Below, piece after piece: positions 20,573 to 31,545 of a DNA stretch of 64,000 bases (positions within the stretch are counted from its first letter, which is position 1; each line of letters opens with the position of its first letter). The DNA lies in NCBI RefSeq assembly GCF_014217255.1, contig NZ_CP059404.1, positions 744,001 through 808,000 on the forward strand. Direction: 5' to 3'. Source of the DNA: Corynebacterium incognita. GTDB lineage: Bacteria > Actinomycetota > Actinomycetes > Mycobacteriales > Mycobacteriaceae. The translations under genes and the position numbers were made by a program. Below the pieces are notes generated by a model. That model had not been told where the DNA came from. It did no database searches and was given only the letters and a program-made list of their open reading frames with translations.

Positions 20573-21331
20573 TTATTCGGCGAGCGGGCTGTGGAACGCG
20601 ACGACGGTCGCGGAATCCGGCGCAACCTCGGTGTAGCCGGCATCACGGATCACTACGCCCGCACCGGGATCAGTCTCTGCCTTCTCAAGGGCAGCAGTAA
20701 AAACCTCCGGCGAGGCTTCCACGACGGAGAGCGGGTAGCCGGTCTGGGCCCACTCGTGGGCCTCGTCCGCGGTCATGGCCGCCGCCAGGAGCATGGAACC
20801 GTGTCCGACCTGCGCTGCGGCTTTGCCCATGGACATCCCCAATCCGCCGTCGACGTACAACGCTGGGTGCTCCGGGGTGGGTGCCGGTAGGTCATCATCA
20901 TGCGGGAGATCGGTGTGCCCGATCTGCAGCTTCGCGACGGCCGCGGGAACCTCCGCCACCGCGGAGGGAACGAAGGCGCGCGCGAGGTTATCCACCGTGA
21001 CGCCGGGCAGAGCTTGGACGTCGTCCCAGGCCTTATTGCGGGCACGGCGCGCTACCTTCCGGATACGGTGGCCGTACCACTGAGCGAGGCCGTCGACGAA
21101 GGCACCGGATTCAGCGCCAGCGCGCTCGTCAAGGCACACGGCGACGACGGCCTGCGCGGCGGCGACCAACACCGCGTTGCGCGCGGGCGGGGTACCTTTG
21201 GGCAGGTTCAATGCCATCTGCATTGCCTGGACGGTCGCGGGATCGTCGGGGTCCTCGACGTCATCACGCCAACTCCGTGCGGTGGTGGCGGCGACGAGTC
21301 GGCGGTGCGCCTGGTGAAACTCGGGGGTCAT
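20573..21331 (-). CDS. PTH2-type peptidyl-tRNA hydrolase domain protein
   Basis: A 252-residue protein. The C-terminal half has the PTH2/Bit1 fold signature: LYVDGGLGMSMGKAAAQVGHGSMLLAA, with the conserved Lys, Gln and His of the KxxxQxxH-like active region, then ADEAHEWAQTGYPLSVVEAS and VIRDAGYTEVAPDSATVVAF. The N-terminal 130 residues form a separate helical, Ala-rich region not found in archaeal PTH2. Peptidyl-tRNA hydrolysis is the family activity; the actinobacterial two-part proteins have not, to my knowledge, been tested, and bacteria usually depend on the unrelated Pth. It lies 10 nt downstream of the SerB-like gene. Confidence 0.8.
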   Translation of the reverse strand: MTPEFHQAHRRLVAATTARSWRDDVEDPDDPATVQAMQMALNLPKGTPPARNAVLVAAAQAVVAVCLDERAGAESGAFVDGLAQWYGHRIRKVARRARNKAWDDVQALPGVTVDNLARAFVPSAVAEVPAAVAKLQIGHTDLPHDDDLPAPTPEHPALYVDGGLGMSMGKAAAQVGHGSMLLAAAMTADEAHEWAQTGYPLSVVEASPEVFTAALEKAETDPGAGVVIRDAGYTEVAPDSATVVAFHSPLAE

Positions 21332-21341
21332 GCGTCGCGGA

Positions 21342-22139
21342 TTAGGCGTCCACGATGCCCAGGATGCTCAGGGCATCGGGAATCTCGGAGCTCACGCCTG
21401 CCACGGACATGCCCGCGCGGGAGTGAACTTCAGCGCCGGTGGCACCGCTGCCCAACACTAGGGAACGGCTAACGTCGCGGTCGGATTCGGCATCGACAAA
21501 CTCCACTGGGAAGCCTGCGGTGCGCAGCGACTCAGCGAAGCTCTCCTCGATGGCGGGCGCCTGCCCCTCCGGCTCATTGATCACCACGACGTCGTCGATG
21601 GCACGCATGCGCACGAAGCGCGACATGCTTATCGTCAAGCCGATGCGCTGGGCCAGTGTGGCAAGTTCGGCACGTACGCCCTCGTCGTCGTGGGGCACGG
21701 TGAGGTACAGCTCAATCGCGGTCAGCGGGGTGCGCGCGGTGCCGCGGATGCGGTCGATGTTGACGTCGAAGTCAGCCAGTGTCTGGGCGACCGCGAATAC
21801 GTAGTGTGCGGAAATCTCCGGCGCAAAGAGCACCAGGGAATGCGTCGAACGGGCACGGGAGCCGCGCTCGACGTCATCGCCAGCCTCCACGAAAACGTTA
21901 TGCGAGTAGACGCTCAACGTGTTCGTCAGGCCCTCGCGCGTGACATCAATGCGGTCAGTATCGATGTTGACAAACGCCACCAAGGTAATGCGCCCGCGGA
22001 TAATGGACTGCTCAGCGTCCACGAGTTCCACGCCATTGGAGGCAAGGACGCGGAAGAACGCGGAGGAAATACCGGGCTTATCCGGGCCGGAGGTGGAGAT
22101 GACTGCTTTAGTGCGCGCGGGTTTATTCACACTATCCAT
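21342..22139 (-). CDS. SerB-like protein: tandem ACT domains with a degenerate, shortened HAD domain
   Basis: A 265-residue protein at the position next to ctaD where C. glutamicum has serB (phosphoserine phosphatase, over 400 residues). Two ACT domains are clear: residues about 10-85 (VISTSGPDKPGISSAFFRVL) and 98-170 (LVLFAPEISAHYVFAVAQTL). After them only about 90 residues remain instead of the 230-residue HAD phosphatase. The catalytic DxDxT motif is absent. The segment LVLGSGATGAEVHSRAGMSV aligns by eye with HAD motif IV (GDGANDxxMLxxAG), with both aspartates replaced. Phosphatase activity is therefore unlikely; an amino-acid-sensing or purely regulatory role is possible. The ATG at 22139 lacks a strong ribosome site. 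The reading frame is open throughout, so this is not simple decay. Confidence 0.75.
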   Translation of the reverse strand: MDSVNKPARTKAVISTSGPDKPGISSAFFRVLASNGVELVDAEQSIIRGRITLVAFVNIDTDRIDVTREGLTNTLSVYSHNVFVEAGDDVERGSRARSTHSLVLFAPEISAHYVFAVAQTLADFDVNIDRIRGTARTPLTAIELYLTVPHDDEGVRAELATLAQRIGLTISMSRFVRMRAIDDVVVINEPEGQAPAIEESFAESLRTAGFPVEFVDAESDRDVSRSLVLGSGATGAEVHSRAGMSVAGVSSEIPDALSILGIVDA

Positions 22140-22189
22140 TATTGTCCTATCTTGCTTGCAGCGCCAAAAAAGTGCGGAGGGTGGAATAT

Positions 22190-22224
22190 AAAAAGCGGGC
22201 CCGCGAGTAAAACCTCGCGGGCCC
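22190..22224 (-). terminator. Rho-independent terminator after ctaD
   Basis: An 11-bp perfect stem (GGGCCCGCGAG and its complement at 22197-22207 and 22214-22224) with a 6-nt loop; on the minus strand it is followed by CTTTTTAT. It ends the ctaD transcript. Confidence 0.88.
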
Positions 22225-22283
22225 AACTTTGTCAGGAAATTCAGGTGTCAGCCTTGGAAGGCGACTGCGCTAACTTTCGTTAA

Positions 22284-23981
22284 CTAGTGGCCGTGGCCAA
22301 CGTGTGCTTCCTTACGCATACGCTCCACCATGTGCGGGTAGTGCAGCTCGAACGCAGGGCGCTCGGAGCGGATACGCGGCAGGGACACGAAGTTGTGGCG
22401 CGGCGGCGGGCAGGAGGTTGCCCACTCCAGGGAGTTGCCGTAGCCCCATGGGTCATCCACGGTGACAATCTCGCCGTAGCGCCAGGACTTGAAGGTGTTC
22501 CACACGAGCGGGATAACCGAAGCACCCAGCACGAAGGAGAAGATGGTGGAAATCTGGTTGTACGCGGTGAAGCCGTCAGACTCGAGGTAGTCGGCGTAGC
22601 GACGTGGCATACCCATGTTGCCCACCCAGTGCTGGATGAGGAAGGTGCCGTGGAAGCCGATGAAGGTCAACCAGAAGTGAATCTTGCCCAAGCGCTCGTC
22701 CAGCATACGACCGGTCATCTTCGGGAACCAGAAGTACAGACCACCAAAGGCGGAGAACACCACGGTACCGAACAGGGTGTAGTGGAAGTGAGCAATCAGG
22801 AAGTAGGACTCAGCGAGGTGGAAGTCCAGTGCCGGGGAGGCCAGCATAACGCCGGTCATACCGCCGAAGAGGAAGGTGGACATGAAGCCCATTGCCCAAA
22901 TCATCGGGGTCTCCCAGGTGATGTGGCCCTTCCACATGGTGCCCACCCAGTTGAAGAACTTAACGCCGGTTGGAACCGCAATCAGGAAGGTCATGAAGGA
23001 GAAGAACGGCAACAGAATCGCACCGGTTACGAACATGTGGTGTGCCCACACAGCCATGGACAGTGCCGCGATGGCCAAGGTTGCAAATACTAGGCCGATG
23101 TAGCCGAAGACTGGCTTACGGGAGAACACTGGAACGATCTCGGAAATGATGCCGAAGAATGGAAGTGCAATAACGTAAACCTCTGGGTGTCCGAAGAACC
23201 AGAAGAGGTGCTGCCAGAGTATTGCGCCACCGTTAGCGGAGTCAAAGATGTGTCCGCCGAGCTTGCGGTCATACAGAACACCCAACGCTGCAGCGAGCAG
23301 CAGAGGGAAAATCATCAAAACGATGATGGATGCCGCGAAGATGGTCCAGGTGAATACTGGAAGACGGAACATCGTCATACCAGGAGCGCGCAGGGTGAGG
23401 ATGGTGGTCACCATGTTGATAGCGGATGCAACGGTACCAACACCGGTTGCACCGACACCGACGATCCACATGTCAGCGCCGATGCCTGGGGTGTGCACGC
23501 TGTCAGCCAGCGGGACGTACATGGTCCAGCCGAAGTCTGCTGCACCGCCCGGGGTCAGGAAGCCAGAGAGCATAGCCACGCCACCGATGGTGGTGATCCA
23601 GAAACCGAAGGCGTTCAGACGTGGGAAGGCAACATCCGGGGCACCAATCTGCAGTGGCAGGACGTAGTTAGCAAAGCCCCACACAATTGGGGTTGCGAAC
23701 AGCAGCAGCATCACGGTGCCGTGCATGGTGAACAGCTGGTTGAACTGCTCGTTGGACAAGAACTGCAGACCCGGAACGAACAGCTCCGCACGGATCAGCA
23801 GGGCCATCAGACCACCGAGGAAGAAGAAGCTGAACGACATGATGATGTACATGATGCCCAGCTGCTTGTGGTCGGTGGTGGTAAGCATCTTCCAGGCAAA
23901 GGAGCCCTGTTTTGCATTACCAGTTGGCTCTGGACGAGTCGGCTGGACGTAATTGTCCACCCTTGGCGCCACAGCGGTCAT
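22284..23981 (-). CDS. ctaD: Cytochrome c oxidase subunit I (aa3 type)
   Basis: A 565-residue integral membrane protein with 12 transmembrane helices that holds heme a and the heme a3-CuB centre of the terminal oxidase working with the bcc complex. Ligand motifs are intact: [10 protein letters not shown] (heme a His), [12 protein letters not shown] (CuB His cross-linked to Tyr), WAHHMFVTG (two CuB His) and [10 protein letters not shown] (heme a3 and heme a His). The C-terminus ends in the His-rich AHVGHGH. The ATG at 23981 has a strong AGGAGG 7 nt upstream; other frame-consistent starts further up are unsupported. It is monocistronic, with its own terminator; the other oxidase genes are not in this window. 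Confidence 0.97.
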   Translation of the reverse strand: MTAVAPRVDNYVQPTRPEPTGNAKQGSFAWKMLTTTDHKQLGIMYIIMSFSFFFLGGLMALLIRAELFVPGLQFLSNEQFNQLFTMHGTVMLLLFATPIVWGFANYVLPLQIGAPDVAFPRLNAFGFWITTIGGVAMLSGFLTPGGAADFGWTMYVPLADSVHTPGIGADMWIVGVGATGVGTVASAINMVTTILTLRAPGMTMFRLPVFTWTIFAASIIVLMIFPLLLAAALGVLYDRKLGGHIFDSANGGAILWQHLFWFFGHPEVYVIALPFFGIISEIVPVFSRKPVFGYIGLVFATLAIAALSMAVWAHHMFVTGAILLPFFSFMTFLIAVPTGVKFFNWVGTMWKGHITWETPMIWAMGFMSTFLFGGMTGVMLASPALDFHLAESYFLIAHFHYTLFGTVVFSAFGGLYFWFPKMTGRMLDERLGKIHFWLTFIGFHGTFLIQHWVGNMGMPRRYADYLESDGFTAYNQISTIFSFVLGASVIPLVWNTFKSWRYGEIVTVDDPWGYGNSLEWATSCPPPRHNFVSLPRIRSERPAFELHYPHMVERMRKEAHVGHGH

Positions 23982-24447
23982 GTGAATCCTCCTGACTATG
24001 AGGCCTTTGCACCACGCACTTTTAATACGCACTACAAAGGCCACGCTTTTACACCGATTAATATTAGGCCATCGCCTGGAAGAATTTCCAGCCAATCCCA
24101 ATCCGGTTGCACCCACTAGTCGCGGGCGTGCCACGGAAAGTTCCCACCCATGCCGCGTTGTACCACGTCGACGGCCCCAACTCGGCCGAGTTTCCAGCGA
24201 TCCCCCTCTTCCGCTGGCCAAACACGTGGCATACGCCACACCGTTTTCGAGGACGTTGCGCCCCGGTCGACGATTAACACCCCCGGTAGGTATCAAACTT
24301 AAGGTTGAAGGAACTCCAACGGGAAGGCGCCCCAGGAGCACGTCCCCCGCACAGTAACGACCGACGCCCCGCGCGCTGGAGCGCGTGCGGGGCGTCGGGT
24401 GGTCTCAGGAATAACGCAGCTGAGCCTGCGGCGGCAACGTTAACGGG
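23982..24447. other. ctaD leader region and nrdF 3' region, no gene
   Basis: About 466 bases with no convincing gene. The left part is the ctaD upstream region. It contains a perfect dyad GTGGC-atac-GCCAC at 24226-24239, which could be an operator; its owner is unknown. The right part holds the nrdF hairpin at 24361-24398. Confidence 0.5.
24361..24398 (-). terminator. Strong hairpin downstream of nrdF
   Basis: A GC-rich stem built from CCGACGCCCCGC and its complement with inner GCGC/GCGC pairs and a TGGA loop. There is no clear T-run on either strand, so it may terminate weakly or protect the mRNA 3' end. Confidence 0.6.
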
Positions 24448-25536
<1,089 letters not shown>

Positions 25537-25565
25537 TTAAGCGCCGCGGCCCTGCGAGCGGGGTT

Positions 25566-27752
25566 CTACAGCATGCAGGATACGCAACCCTCGACTTCGG
25601 TGCCGGTCAGTGCCATCTGGCGCAGGCGGATGTAGTACAAGGTCTTGATGCCCTTGCGCCATGCGTAGATCTGCGCGCGGTTAATGTCACGAGTGGTGGC
25701 GGTGTCTTTGAAGAACAGCGTCAGCGACAGGCCCTGGTCCACGTACTTGGTGGCTTCAGCGTAGGTGTCGATGATCTTCTCAAAGCCGATCTCGTACGCA
25801 TCCTGAAAGTAGTCGAGATTCTCGTTGTCCATGTGCGGTGCCGGGTAGTACACGCGGCCAATCTTGCCTTCCTTGCGGATCTCAATCTTGGAGGCAATCG
25901 GGTGGATCGACGAGGTGGAATTGTTGATGTACGAGATGGAACCGGTCGGCGGCACTGCCTGCAGGTTGCGGTTGTACAGGCCGTGCTTGGCGACGTCCGC
26001 CTTCAGCTGCGCCCAGTCCTCCACCGACGGGGTGTGGATCGAAGAGTTGGCGAAAAGCTCCTTGACCTTTTCTGTCTTCGGGGCGAAGTCCGCCGGGTTG
26101 TAGCGGTCGAAGAACTCGCCGGTGGCGTACTCGGACTGCGGGAACTCCGCGAAATACTCGCCGCGCTCGCGGGCAATCTTATTGGACGCGCGCAGGCAGG
26201 CGTACATGATGGCGGCGAAGTAGGCGTTGGTGAAGTCCAGGCCTTCCTCGGAGCCGTAGGCGATGTGCTCGCGGCCTAGGTAGCCGTGCAGGTTCATCTG
26301 GCCCAGGCCGATGGCGTGGGACTCGTTGTTGCCCTTGCGGATGGATGGCACGGAGTCGATGGAGGTGCGGTCGGCGACGGCGGTCAGGCCGCGGATGGCG
26401 GTCTCCACGGTGGAACCAAAGTCCGGGGAATCCATGGTCATCGCGATGTTGAGCGAGCCGAGGTTACAGGAGATGTCGTTGCCGATGGTCTCGTAGCTCA
26501 GGTCCGCGTTGAACTCGGACGGGGTGTTTACCTGCAGGATCTCGGAGCACAGATTGGACATGTTAATCCAGGACGTCTTGATTGGGTTCGCTTTGTTCAC
26601 GGTGTCCTCGTACATGATGTACGGGTAGCCGGACTCGAACTGGATCTCCGCCAAGGTCTGGAAGAACTGGCGCGCGTTGATCTTCTTCTTGGAAATGCGC
26701 GGGTCTTCCACCATCTCCTCGTAGTGCTCGGTCACGGAGATGTCCGCGAAGGGCTTGCCGTAGACACGCTCGACGTCGTATGGCGAGAAAAGGTACATGT
26801 CGTCGTTCTTCTTGGCCAGCTCGAAAGTGATGTCCGGGATGACCACGCCCAGCGACAGGGTCTTGATGCGGATCTTCTCGTCGGCGTTTTCGCGCTTGGT
26901 GTCCAGGAAGCTGAGGATGTCCGGGTGGTGCGCATTGAGGTACACCGCGCCGGCACCCTGGCGGGCGCCAAGCTGGTTGGCGTAGGAGAAGGAGTCCTCG
27001 AGCAGCTTCATCACGGGGATGACGCCGGAGGACTGGTTCTCGATGTGCTTAATCGGCGCGCCGGACTCACGGATGTTGGACAGCAGCAGCGCCACACCGC
27101 CACCGCGCTTGGACAGCTGCAGCGCGGAGTTGATGGAACGGCCGATGGATTCCATGTTGTCCTCAATACGCAGGAGGAAGCAGGACACCAGCTCACCGCG
27201 CTGTGCCTTACCGGCGTTGAGGAAGGTCGGGGTAGCCGGCTGGAAGCGGCCGGACATGATCTCGTCCACCATCTTCTCCGCCAGGCCCTTGTCGCCGTCA
27301 GCCAAGAACAAGGAGGTCATGGCCACGCGATCTTCGAAGCGCTCAAGGTAGCGGCGGCCGTCGAAGGTCTTCAGGGTGTAAGAGGTGTAGTACTTGTACG
27401 CGCCCAGGAAGGACTTGAAGCGGAACTTAAAGCCGTATGCGCGTTTGAACAGGGACTTCACGAAGTCGAAGTCGTACTGATCGAGCACTTCCTGCTCGTA
27501 GTACTTGTTCTTCACCAGGTAGTCCATCTTTTCTTCCAGGTCGTGGAAGTAGACGGTGTTCTGGTTCACGTGCTGGAGGAAGAACTGGTTGGCCGCCTCG
27601 CGGTCCTTATCAAACTGAATCTGACCGTTTTCGTCGTAAAGGTTCAGCAGTGCGTTCAACGCGTGGTAATCAAGCTGGTCGGCCGGCTTCACCGGCTCTG
27701 CGACGGACTTTCCTAGCTGCTGGGCGGAACCGGAGGTGGTGGGAGTACTCAC
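25566..27752 (-). CDS. nrdE: Ribonucleoside-diphosphate reductase class Ib, catalytic subunit
   Basis: A 728-residue enzyme that reduces ribonucleoside diphosphates to deoxyribonucleotides. The redox cysteine pair is in GELVSCFLL and [11 protein letters not shown], the thiyl-radical cysteine in SNLCSEIL, and the radical-transfer and substrate region [19 protein letters not shown] is intact. The C-terminal EGCVSCML carries the swinging CxxC re-reduced by NrdH. No N-terminal ATP-cone is present, as expected for class Ib. The GTG at 27752 has AAAGG about 10 nt upstream. It is third in nrdH-nrdI-nrdE. Confidence 0.97.
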   Translation of the reverse strand: MSTPTTSGSAQQLGKSVAEPVKPADQLDYHALNALLNLYDENGQIQFDKDREAANQFFLQHVNQNTVYFHDLEEKMDYLVKNKYYEQEVLDQYDFDFVKSLFKRAYGFKFRFKSFLGAYKYYTSYTLKTFDGRRYLERFEDRVAMTSLFLADGDKGLAEKMVDEIMSGRFQPATPTFLNAGKAQRGELVSCFLLRIEDNMESIGRSINSALQLSKRGGGVALLLSNIRESGAPIKHIENQSSGVIPVMKLLEDSFSYANQLGARQGAGAVYLNAHHPDILSFLDTKRENADEKIRIKTLSLGVVIPDITFELAKKNDDMYLFSPYDVERVYGKPFADISVTEHYEEMVEDPRISKKKINARQFFQTLAEIQFESGYPYIMYEDTVNKANPIKTSWINMSNLCSEILQVNTPSEFNADLSYETIGNDISCNLGSLNIAMTMDSPDFGSTVETAIRGLTAVADRTSIDSVPSIRKGNNESHAIGLGQMNLHGYLGREHIAYGSEEGLDFTNAYFAAIMYACLRASNKIARERGEYFAEFPQSEYATGEFFDRYNPADFAPKTEKVKELFANSSIHTPSVEDWAQLKADVAKHGLYNRNLQAVPPTGSISYINNSTSSIHPIASKIEIRKEGKIGRVYYPAPHMDNENLDYFQDAYEIGFEKIIDTYAEATKYVDQGLSLTLFFKDTATTRDINRAQIYAWRKGIKTLYYIRLRQMALTGTEVEGCVSCML

Positions 27753-27840
27753 GAAACAGGGGCCTTTCCGAGGGGTGCGTGGAAGATGAGGGCAAGAAAG
27801 TTAATGAGAAATTATGTACTTAGACGCGGACGCGGCTGCC

Positions 27841-28275
27841 TTAGGCCGACATTGGTTCCAAGCCTAGCGCTTGCGCGTTTGCTTGGAGTCCTTCCCGACA
27901 AAGACGCACGTCATCTTCGTTTCCGAGGAGCTCGAAGCGATAAACGTAAGGAACGCGGCACTTGCGGGAAATAACGTCTCCGGCCTTGCCGAAGTCCGCG
28001 CCGAAGTTACTGTTTCCCCCCGCGATAACAGCTCGTATGAGGCCGCGGTTGTGGGGGTTATTGAGGAAACGAATGACCTGGACGGGCACCGGCCGGGAGT
28101 TCTGGTGAGAAATGGATGCCCCTCCCCCATACGTCGGGCATACCAAGACGTAGGGCTCATGAACTACCAAAGGCTCGTCGCTTTTGTGCAGCGGGATCCT
28201 CTTGCTGGGGAACCCGAGCTTTTCCACGAACTTCCGGGTGTTCTCGGTAGCGGAGGAAAAATAAACGACGAGCAT
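27841..28275 (-). CDS. nrdI: NrdI flavodoxin-like ribonucleotide reductase activator
   Basis: A 144-residue flavoprotein that supplies the oxidant for assembling the manganese-tyrosyl cofactor of NrdF. The FMN phosphate loop is [18 protein letters not shown] at the very N-terminus, followed by the CPTYGGG loop (YGGG after a Pro-Thr) and [15 protein letters not shown] near residue 95. The ATG at 28275 directly precedes the flavodoxin fold and is favoured over an upstream ATG at 28299 that would add eight Lys-rich residues. It sits between nrdH and nrdE. Confidence 0.95.
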   Translation of the reverse strand: MLVVYFSSATENTRKFVEKLGFPSKRIPLHKSDEPLVVHEPYVLVCPTYGGGASISHQNSRPVPVQVIRFLNNPHNRGLIRAVIAGGNSNFGADFGKAGDVISRKCRVPYVYRFELLGNEDDVRLCREGLQANAQALGLEPMSA

Positions 28276-28325
28276 GATGTTCTTCTTTTTAAGGTGCATC
28301 CAGGGCCGCGGCCCCGGTGGGGTGG

Positions 28326-28565
28326 CTAAGCGGAGGCAGCGGTAGCAGACAAAGCCTTGATGCGATCCGGGCGGAAGCCGGACCAGTGATCGCCGTCCAC
28401 CTCTACAACCGGCGCCTGCACGTAGCCCAGAGCCATCACGTAATCGCGAGCCTCATCGTCGAGGCTGATGTCAACAACTTCGTAATCGAGACCCGAACGA
28501 TCGAGGGCCTTCTTGGTAGCGGTGCACTGGACGCAAGCTGGCTTGGAGTAGACGGTGATAGACAT
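28326..28565 (-). CDS. nrdH: NrdH glutaredoxin-like redoxin
   Basis: A 79-residue thioredoxin-fold electron donor for NrdE. The active site is CVQC (residues 11-14 in [15 protein letters not shown]), followed by the cis-proline segment VQAPVVEV and the C-terminal [12 protein letters not shown] motif that separates NrdH redoxins from glutaredoxins. AAGGAA lies 11 nt before the ATG. It is the first gene of the nrdHIE operon; two NrdR boxes lie about 170-210 bases upstream. Confidence 0.96.
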   Translation of the reverse strand: MSITVYSKPACVQCTATKKALDRSGLDYEVVDISLDDEARDYVMALGYVQAPVVEVDGDHWSGFRPDRIKALSATAASA

Positions 28566-28730
28566 ACTGCTGAGAATTCCTTGTTTCAAGAAGCGGTACC
28601 AGGTACCGACGGCGAGGACGCTTTATTTATTGGACCCAACGGCAACCAAGAAGCACTGAAGGCTTGCCTTTGACGGCGGTTTCAGCGAAGTCAATTGGTG
28701 TTTTCCGGTCTCCGTTGAGCGGTAGCCTCA

Positions 28731-28746
28731 ACACTATACTTTGTGC
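28731..28746. promoter_or_regulatory. NrdR box 1
   Basis: ACACTATACTTTGTGC matches the NrdR consensus ACACwATATwTwGTGT at most positions. On the minus strand it covers a TATAGT -10 hexamer (28733-28738) for nrdH, which fits repression by NrdR-dATP/ATP. Confidence 0.8.
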
Positions 28747-28762
28747 CAAAAAGTCGCAAGTG

Positions 28763-28778
28763 GCACAACATATAGTAG
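28763..28778. promoter_or_regulatory. NrdR box 2
   Basis: GCACAACATATAGTAG, 32 bp from box 1 start to start (three helical turns), the spacing typical of NrdR operators. It lies in the upstream (-35 and above) part of the nrdH promoter. Confidence 0.78.
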
Positions 28779-28892
28779 TTACATCGGTGGAATTCCCAGG
28801 ATGTCAACTCCCTACGCCCCACATCTTGTCCTTCACTGTCGCGCCAAGCACCACCCGTGGAACTACACGCGTGCAATTTCAGGAACTATTAA

Positions 28893-28911
28893 CCTCAAGT
28901 TCACCTTGAGG
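28893..28911. other. Small perfect hairpin CCTCAAG-ttcac-CTTGAGG
   Basis: A 7-bp inverted repeat between the nrd promoter and the rpmJ terminator. No T-run follows on either strand. Role unknown. Confidence 0.45.
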
Positions 28912-28916
28912 CATAG

Positions 28917-28970
28917 GAAAAGCGCCCCGCGTTCCCCCACCCCAACGAGGCGGAAAACACGGGACGCTTA
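28917..28970 (-). terminator. Terminator of rpmJ
   Basis: On the minus strand AAGCGTCCCGTGTT pairs imperfectly with AACGCGGGGCGCTT around a C/G-rich loop, followed by TTCC. It separates rpmJ from the nrd promoter. Confidence 0.7.
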
Positions 28971-29015
28971 ATCCCTTGGGCCACAAATTCATTCGTGGTC
29001 CCATGAATCGACGCT

Positions 29016-29138
29016 TTAGCCCTGGCGAGCCTTGAAGCGCGGATCCTTCTTGTTGATCACGAAGACCTTGCCGTGGCGGCGCACAACCTGAGCGCCCGGC
29101 TTGTTCTTCAGCGACCGAAGCGACTTGCGGACCTTCAT
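29016..29138 (-). CDS. rpmJ: 50S ribosomal protein L36, zinc-free type
   Basis: A 40-residue protein starting [19 protein letters not shown] and ending [11 protein letters not shown]. Full-length L36 of the usual type has a C-C-C-H zinc ribbon; this one has no cysteine at all, which marks the zinc-independent (C-minus) form. In several bacteria that form replaces the zinc-binding one under zinc limitation. AAAGGAG lies 6 nt before the ATG. It is monocistronic with its own terminator. Whether the genome also has a zinc-binding L36 cannot be seen here. Confidence 0.95.
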   Translation of the reverse strand: MKVRKSLRSLKNKPGAQVVRRHGKVFVINKKDPRFKARQG

Positions 29139-29257
29139 CGGGCGCTCCTTTCATTGAGACTGCGCATCTGTTCGCGAGAAAAGTGCGAATGATTAATAAT
29201 TACTGTCACAGCACGACTCGGCTGATTACTCGACCGAGCATGACACGAGGGGAAATA

Positions 29258-30673
29258 TTACCTGCCTTTGGCCCCAGATCCAAAACGCCCGTAACGCACG
29301 CGCATCTCTTCGCCCACCTCGTCCAAGCTACGCCCCATGGTTTCCGGGATCAGCGCCTTGGTATAGCCAATGGCCACCACACCGCAACCGGCAAACAACG
29401 CGAACGCCCACGGCCCTGTCAGCCACTCCACCAGCGGCAGGAAGTACTGCGCGACCGCCCAGTTGGTCACCCACAGGCTCAAACCAGCGATGCCCATGCC
29501 GATGCCGCGCACCTGGACCGGGACGAGCTCAGAGATAAGCAGCCACGTCGTCGGCGAGACCGCCGCCTGCTGGAAGGCGATGAACAGCGCCATGAAGGTT
29601 AGCGAGACCATCGCCAGCGCCGTCGACCGATCCGCGAAGGCATAGGTTACCGACAACACCAGCAGAGAAATGACGTTGCCAGTCAACCCGTAGAGCAACA
29701 GCCGCTTGCGCCCAATGCGGTCCACCAACTGCAGTCCGATCACACAAGCGATCACCGATACCGTGCCAATAACGATGGAGGTGTACACGGAGTTCTGTGT
29801 AGAGATGCCCACCTGGTTCATGAGCGTCGGTGCGAAGTACACGATGGCGTTCACGCCCGTGATCTGCTGGGTAAGGCCCATGAGCATGGCCAACGCCACG
29901 GTCACCTGAATCCACCGGTTCCCCTTCAGCGCTTTCCATTCCGAGGGCTTGGCGACGCCCGCATCCGCACCCGTTTCAGCGCCAGCGTCGGCAGCAGCGT
30001 CGGCAGTGGCCCCGCTCACCTCGCCCAAGGACATACCCGAGCGCGCGGCTACCTCACGGGCCTTCGCGACGTCGCCACGCCGCAAGTACCACGCCGGGGT
30101 GTCATTGATACACAGCATGCCGATGGCAAGCATCGCGCCCGGCACGGCGGCGAGCCCCAGCATGAGGTGCCAGTTGCCGGTGTGGGCCAGCGCCGAGTTC
30201 ACAAGGTAGGCGGCAAGCTGGCCAACGACGATCATGAGGGTGTTGAGCGAGACCATGCGCCCGCGGACGTCGGCAGGCACCTTTTCCGCGATAAACATGG
30301 GCGAGACGATCGACACCGCGCCCACCGCTACGCCCAGGAACGTGCGCGCGGCGGCGAGCATTGCCACCGACGGCGCCACAGCGCACCAGATGGACCCCAC
30401 CACGAAGATGACACCACCAGCCAGCAGCGTGTTGCGACGCCCCAGGGCGTCCGCGATGCGCCCACCGGTAATCGCTCCAACCGCAGCACCGACCAGCAGC
30501 ATGGAGGTGACCAGGCCTTCCTGGTGGGCGTCCATGTCAAATTCGGGGCTTAAGAAAAGCAAGGCACCGGACATGACGCCGGTGTCATAGCCAAACAACA
30601 GTCCGCCGAGCGCGGCAATGGTGGCCACCCAGCGGACGTACGAGGACTGCTTTGTTTGTTTCACGACCGCCAT
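29258..30673 (-). CDS. MFS sugar/inositol-type transporter
   Basis: A 471-residue permease with 12 membrane segments of the sugar porter family. Signature elements: [18 protein letters not shown] in TM1, the loop-2 motif [26 protein letters not shown] in TM7, [11 protein letters not shown] in loop 8-9 and [10 protein letters not shown] near the end. The central loop contains a low-complexity Ala/Gly/Asp stretch (about residues 215-240) that is not part of the usual fold. Closest characterised relatives are IolT-like myo-inositol/glucose permeases and XylE/AraE; substrate cannot be assigned. Divergent from nadE with 26 nt between start codons. Confidence 0.88.
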   Translation of the reverse strand: MAVVKQTKQSSYVRWVATIAALGGLLFGYDTGVMSGALLFLSPEFDMDAHQEGLVTSMLLVGAAVGAITGGRIADALGRRNTLLAGGVIFVVGSIWCAVAPSVAMLAAARTFLGVAVGAVSIVSPMFIAEKVPADVRGRMVSLNTLMIVVGQLAAYLVNSALAHTGNWHLMLGLAAVPGAMLAIGMLCINDTPAWYLRRGDVAKAREVAARSGMSLGEVSGATADAAADAGAETGADAGVAKPSEWKALKGNRWIQVTVALAMLMGLTQQITGVNAIVYFAPTLMNQVGISTQNSVYTSIVIGTVSVIACVIGLQLVDRIGRKRLLLYGLTGNVISLLVLSVTYAFADRSTALAMVSLTFMALFIAFQQAAVSPTTWLLISELVPVQVRGIGMGIAGLSLWVTNWAVAQYFLPLVEWLTGPWAFALFAGCGVVAIGYTKALIPETMGRSLDEVGEEMRVRYGRFGSGAKGR

Positions 30674-30686
30674 CTTCCCAGTCCTC

Positions 30687-30692
30687 TACGAT
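30687..30692 (+). promoter_or_regulatory. -10 hexamer for leaderless nadE
   Basis: TACGAT ends 7 nt before the nadE ATG at 30700. It lies only 14 bp from the start codon of the divergent transporter gene. Confidence 0.5.
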
Positions 30693-30699
30693 GGAAGTC

Positions 30700-31539
30700 A
30701 TGTCACCGACACCAGGCAGCGTGCAAGAAAACATCATAAAGACGCTGGGCACCAAGCCCTTTATCGATCCAGAACAAGAAATTGAGCGTCGGGTCCAATT
30801 CCTCGTGGACTACCTCACTATCACCGGCGCCAAGGGCTTCGTCCTCGGCATCTCCGGCGGCCAAGACTCCACGCTCGGCGGCAAGCTCGCGCAGCTGGCT
30901 GTGGACCGCGTCCTCGGCGCGCAGTTCTGGGCGGTGCGCCTGCCGTATAACCAGCAAAACGACGAGGACGATGCCCTCCTCGCGCTCGAATTCATCCAGC
31001 CTGACCACTCCCTGACTATCAACATCGCGGGCGCCACCGACGCCATGGATGCGGCCGTCGCGGGCGCACTCGCGACGGGTGAGGACGGCGTCGGAGAGCT
31101 CGGCGACTTCAACAAGGGCAACGTCAAGGCCCGGCAGCGGATGATTGCGCAGTACGCCGTGGCCGGCGAGGTGGGGGCGCTAGTTATCGGCACTGACCAC
31201 GCGGCGGAGAACGTCACGGGATTCTTCACCAAGTTCGGCGATGGCGCGGCCGATCTACTGCCGCTGGCCGGCCTGAACAAGCGGCAGGGCGCCAGCCTGC
31301 TGGAGCACCTGGGTGCCCCGGCGCGCACCTGGGAGAAAATCCCCACCGCGGATCTGGAAGAGGATCGCCCCATGCTCTCTGACGAGGAGGCGCTCGGAGT
31401 GACCTATCGCCTCATTGACGATTACCTGGAGGGCAAGGACGTGCCTGCCGACGCCCGCGAGGTCATCGAGCGCCACTGGGCGCGCGGCCAGCACAAGCGG
31501 CACCTGCCCCCGGGACCCGATGAGCAGTGGTGGCGCTAG
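30700..31539 (+). CDS. nadE: NH3-dependent NAD+ synthetase
   Basis: A 279-residue cytosolic amidotransferase-type ligase that converts nicotinate adenine dinucleotide to NAD+ with ATP and ammonia. The PP-loop SGGQDST (residues 52-58) and the NaAD/ATP site [33 protein letters not shown] are intact; length matches the ammonia-dependent form (no glutaminase domain). The ATG at 30700 gives a leaderless transcript; an in-frame ATG at 30691 overlaps the -10 element and is less likely. Convergent with the fructosamine-kinase-like gene (6 nt between stops). Confidence 0.96.
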   Translation: MSPTPGSVQENIIKTLGTKPFIDPEQEIERRVQFLVDYLTITGAKGFVLGISGGQDSTLGGKLAQLAVDRVLGAQFWAVRLPYNQQNDEDDALLALEFIQPDHSLTINIAGATDAMDAAVAGALATGEDGVGELGDFNKGNVKARQRMIAQYAVAGEVGALVIGTDHAAENVTGFFTKFGDGAADLLPLAGLNKRQGASLLEHLGAPARTWEKIPTADLEEDRPMLSDEEALGVTYRLIDDYLEGKDVPADAREVIERHWARGQHKRHLPPGPDEQWWR

Positions 31540-31545
31540 CGACGC

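Noticed and set aside
26286..27716. A 476-codon open frame antisense to nrdE
   Set aside because: NrdE is certain on the other strand; the antisense product has no recognisable domain.
29190..29208. Zur box before rpmJ
   Set aside because: The AT-rich stretch is only weakly symmetric and may simply be the promoter.
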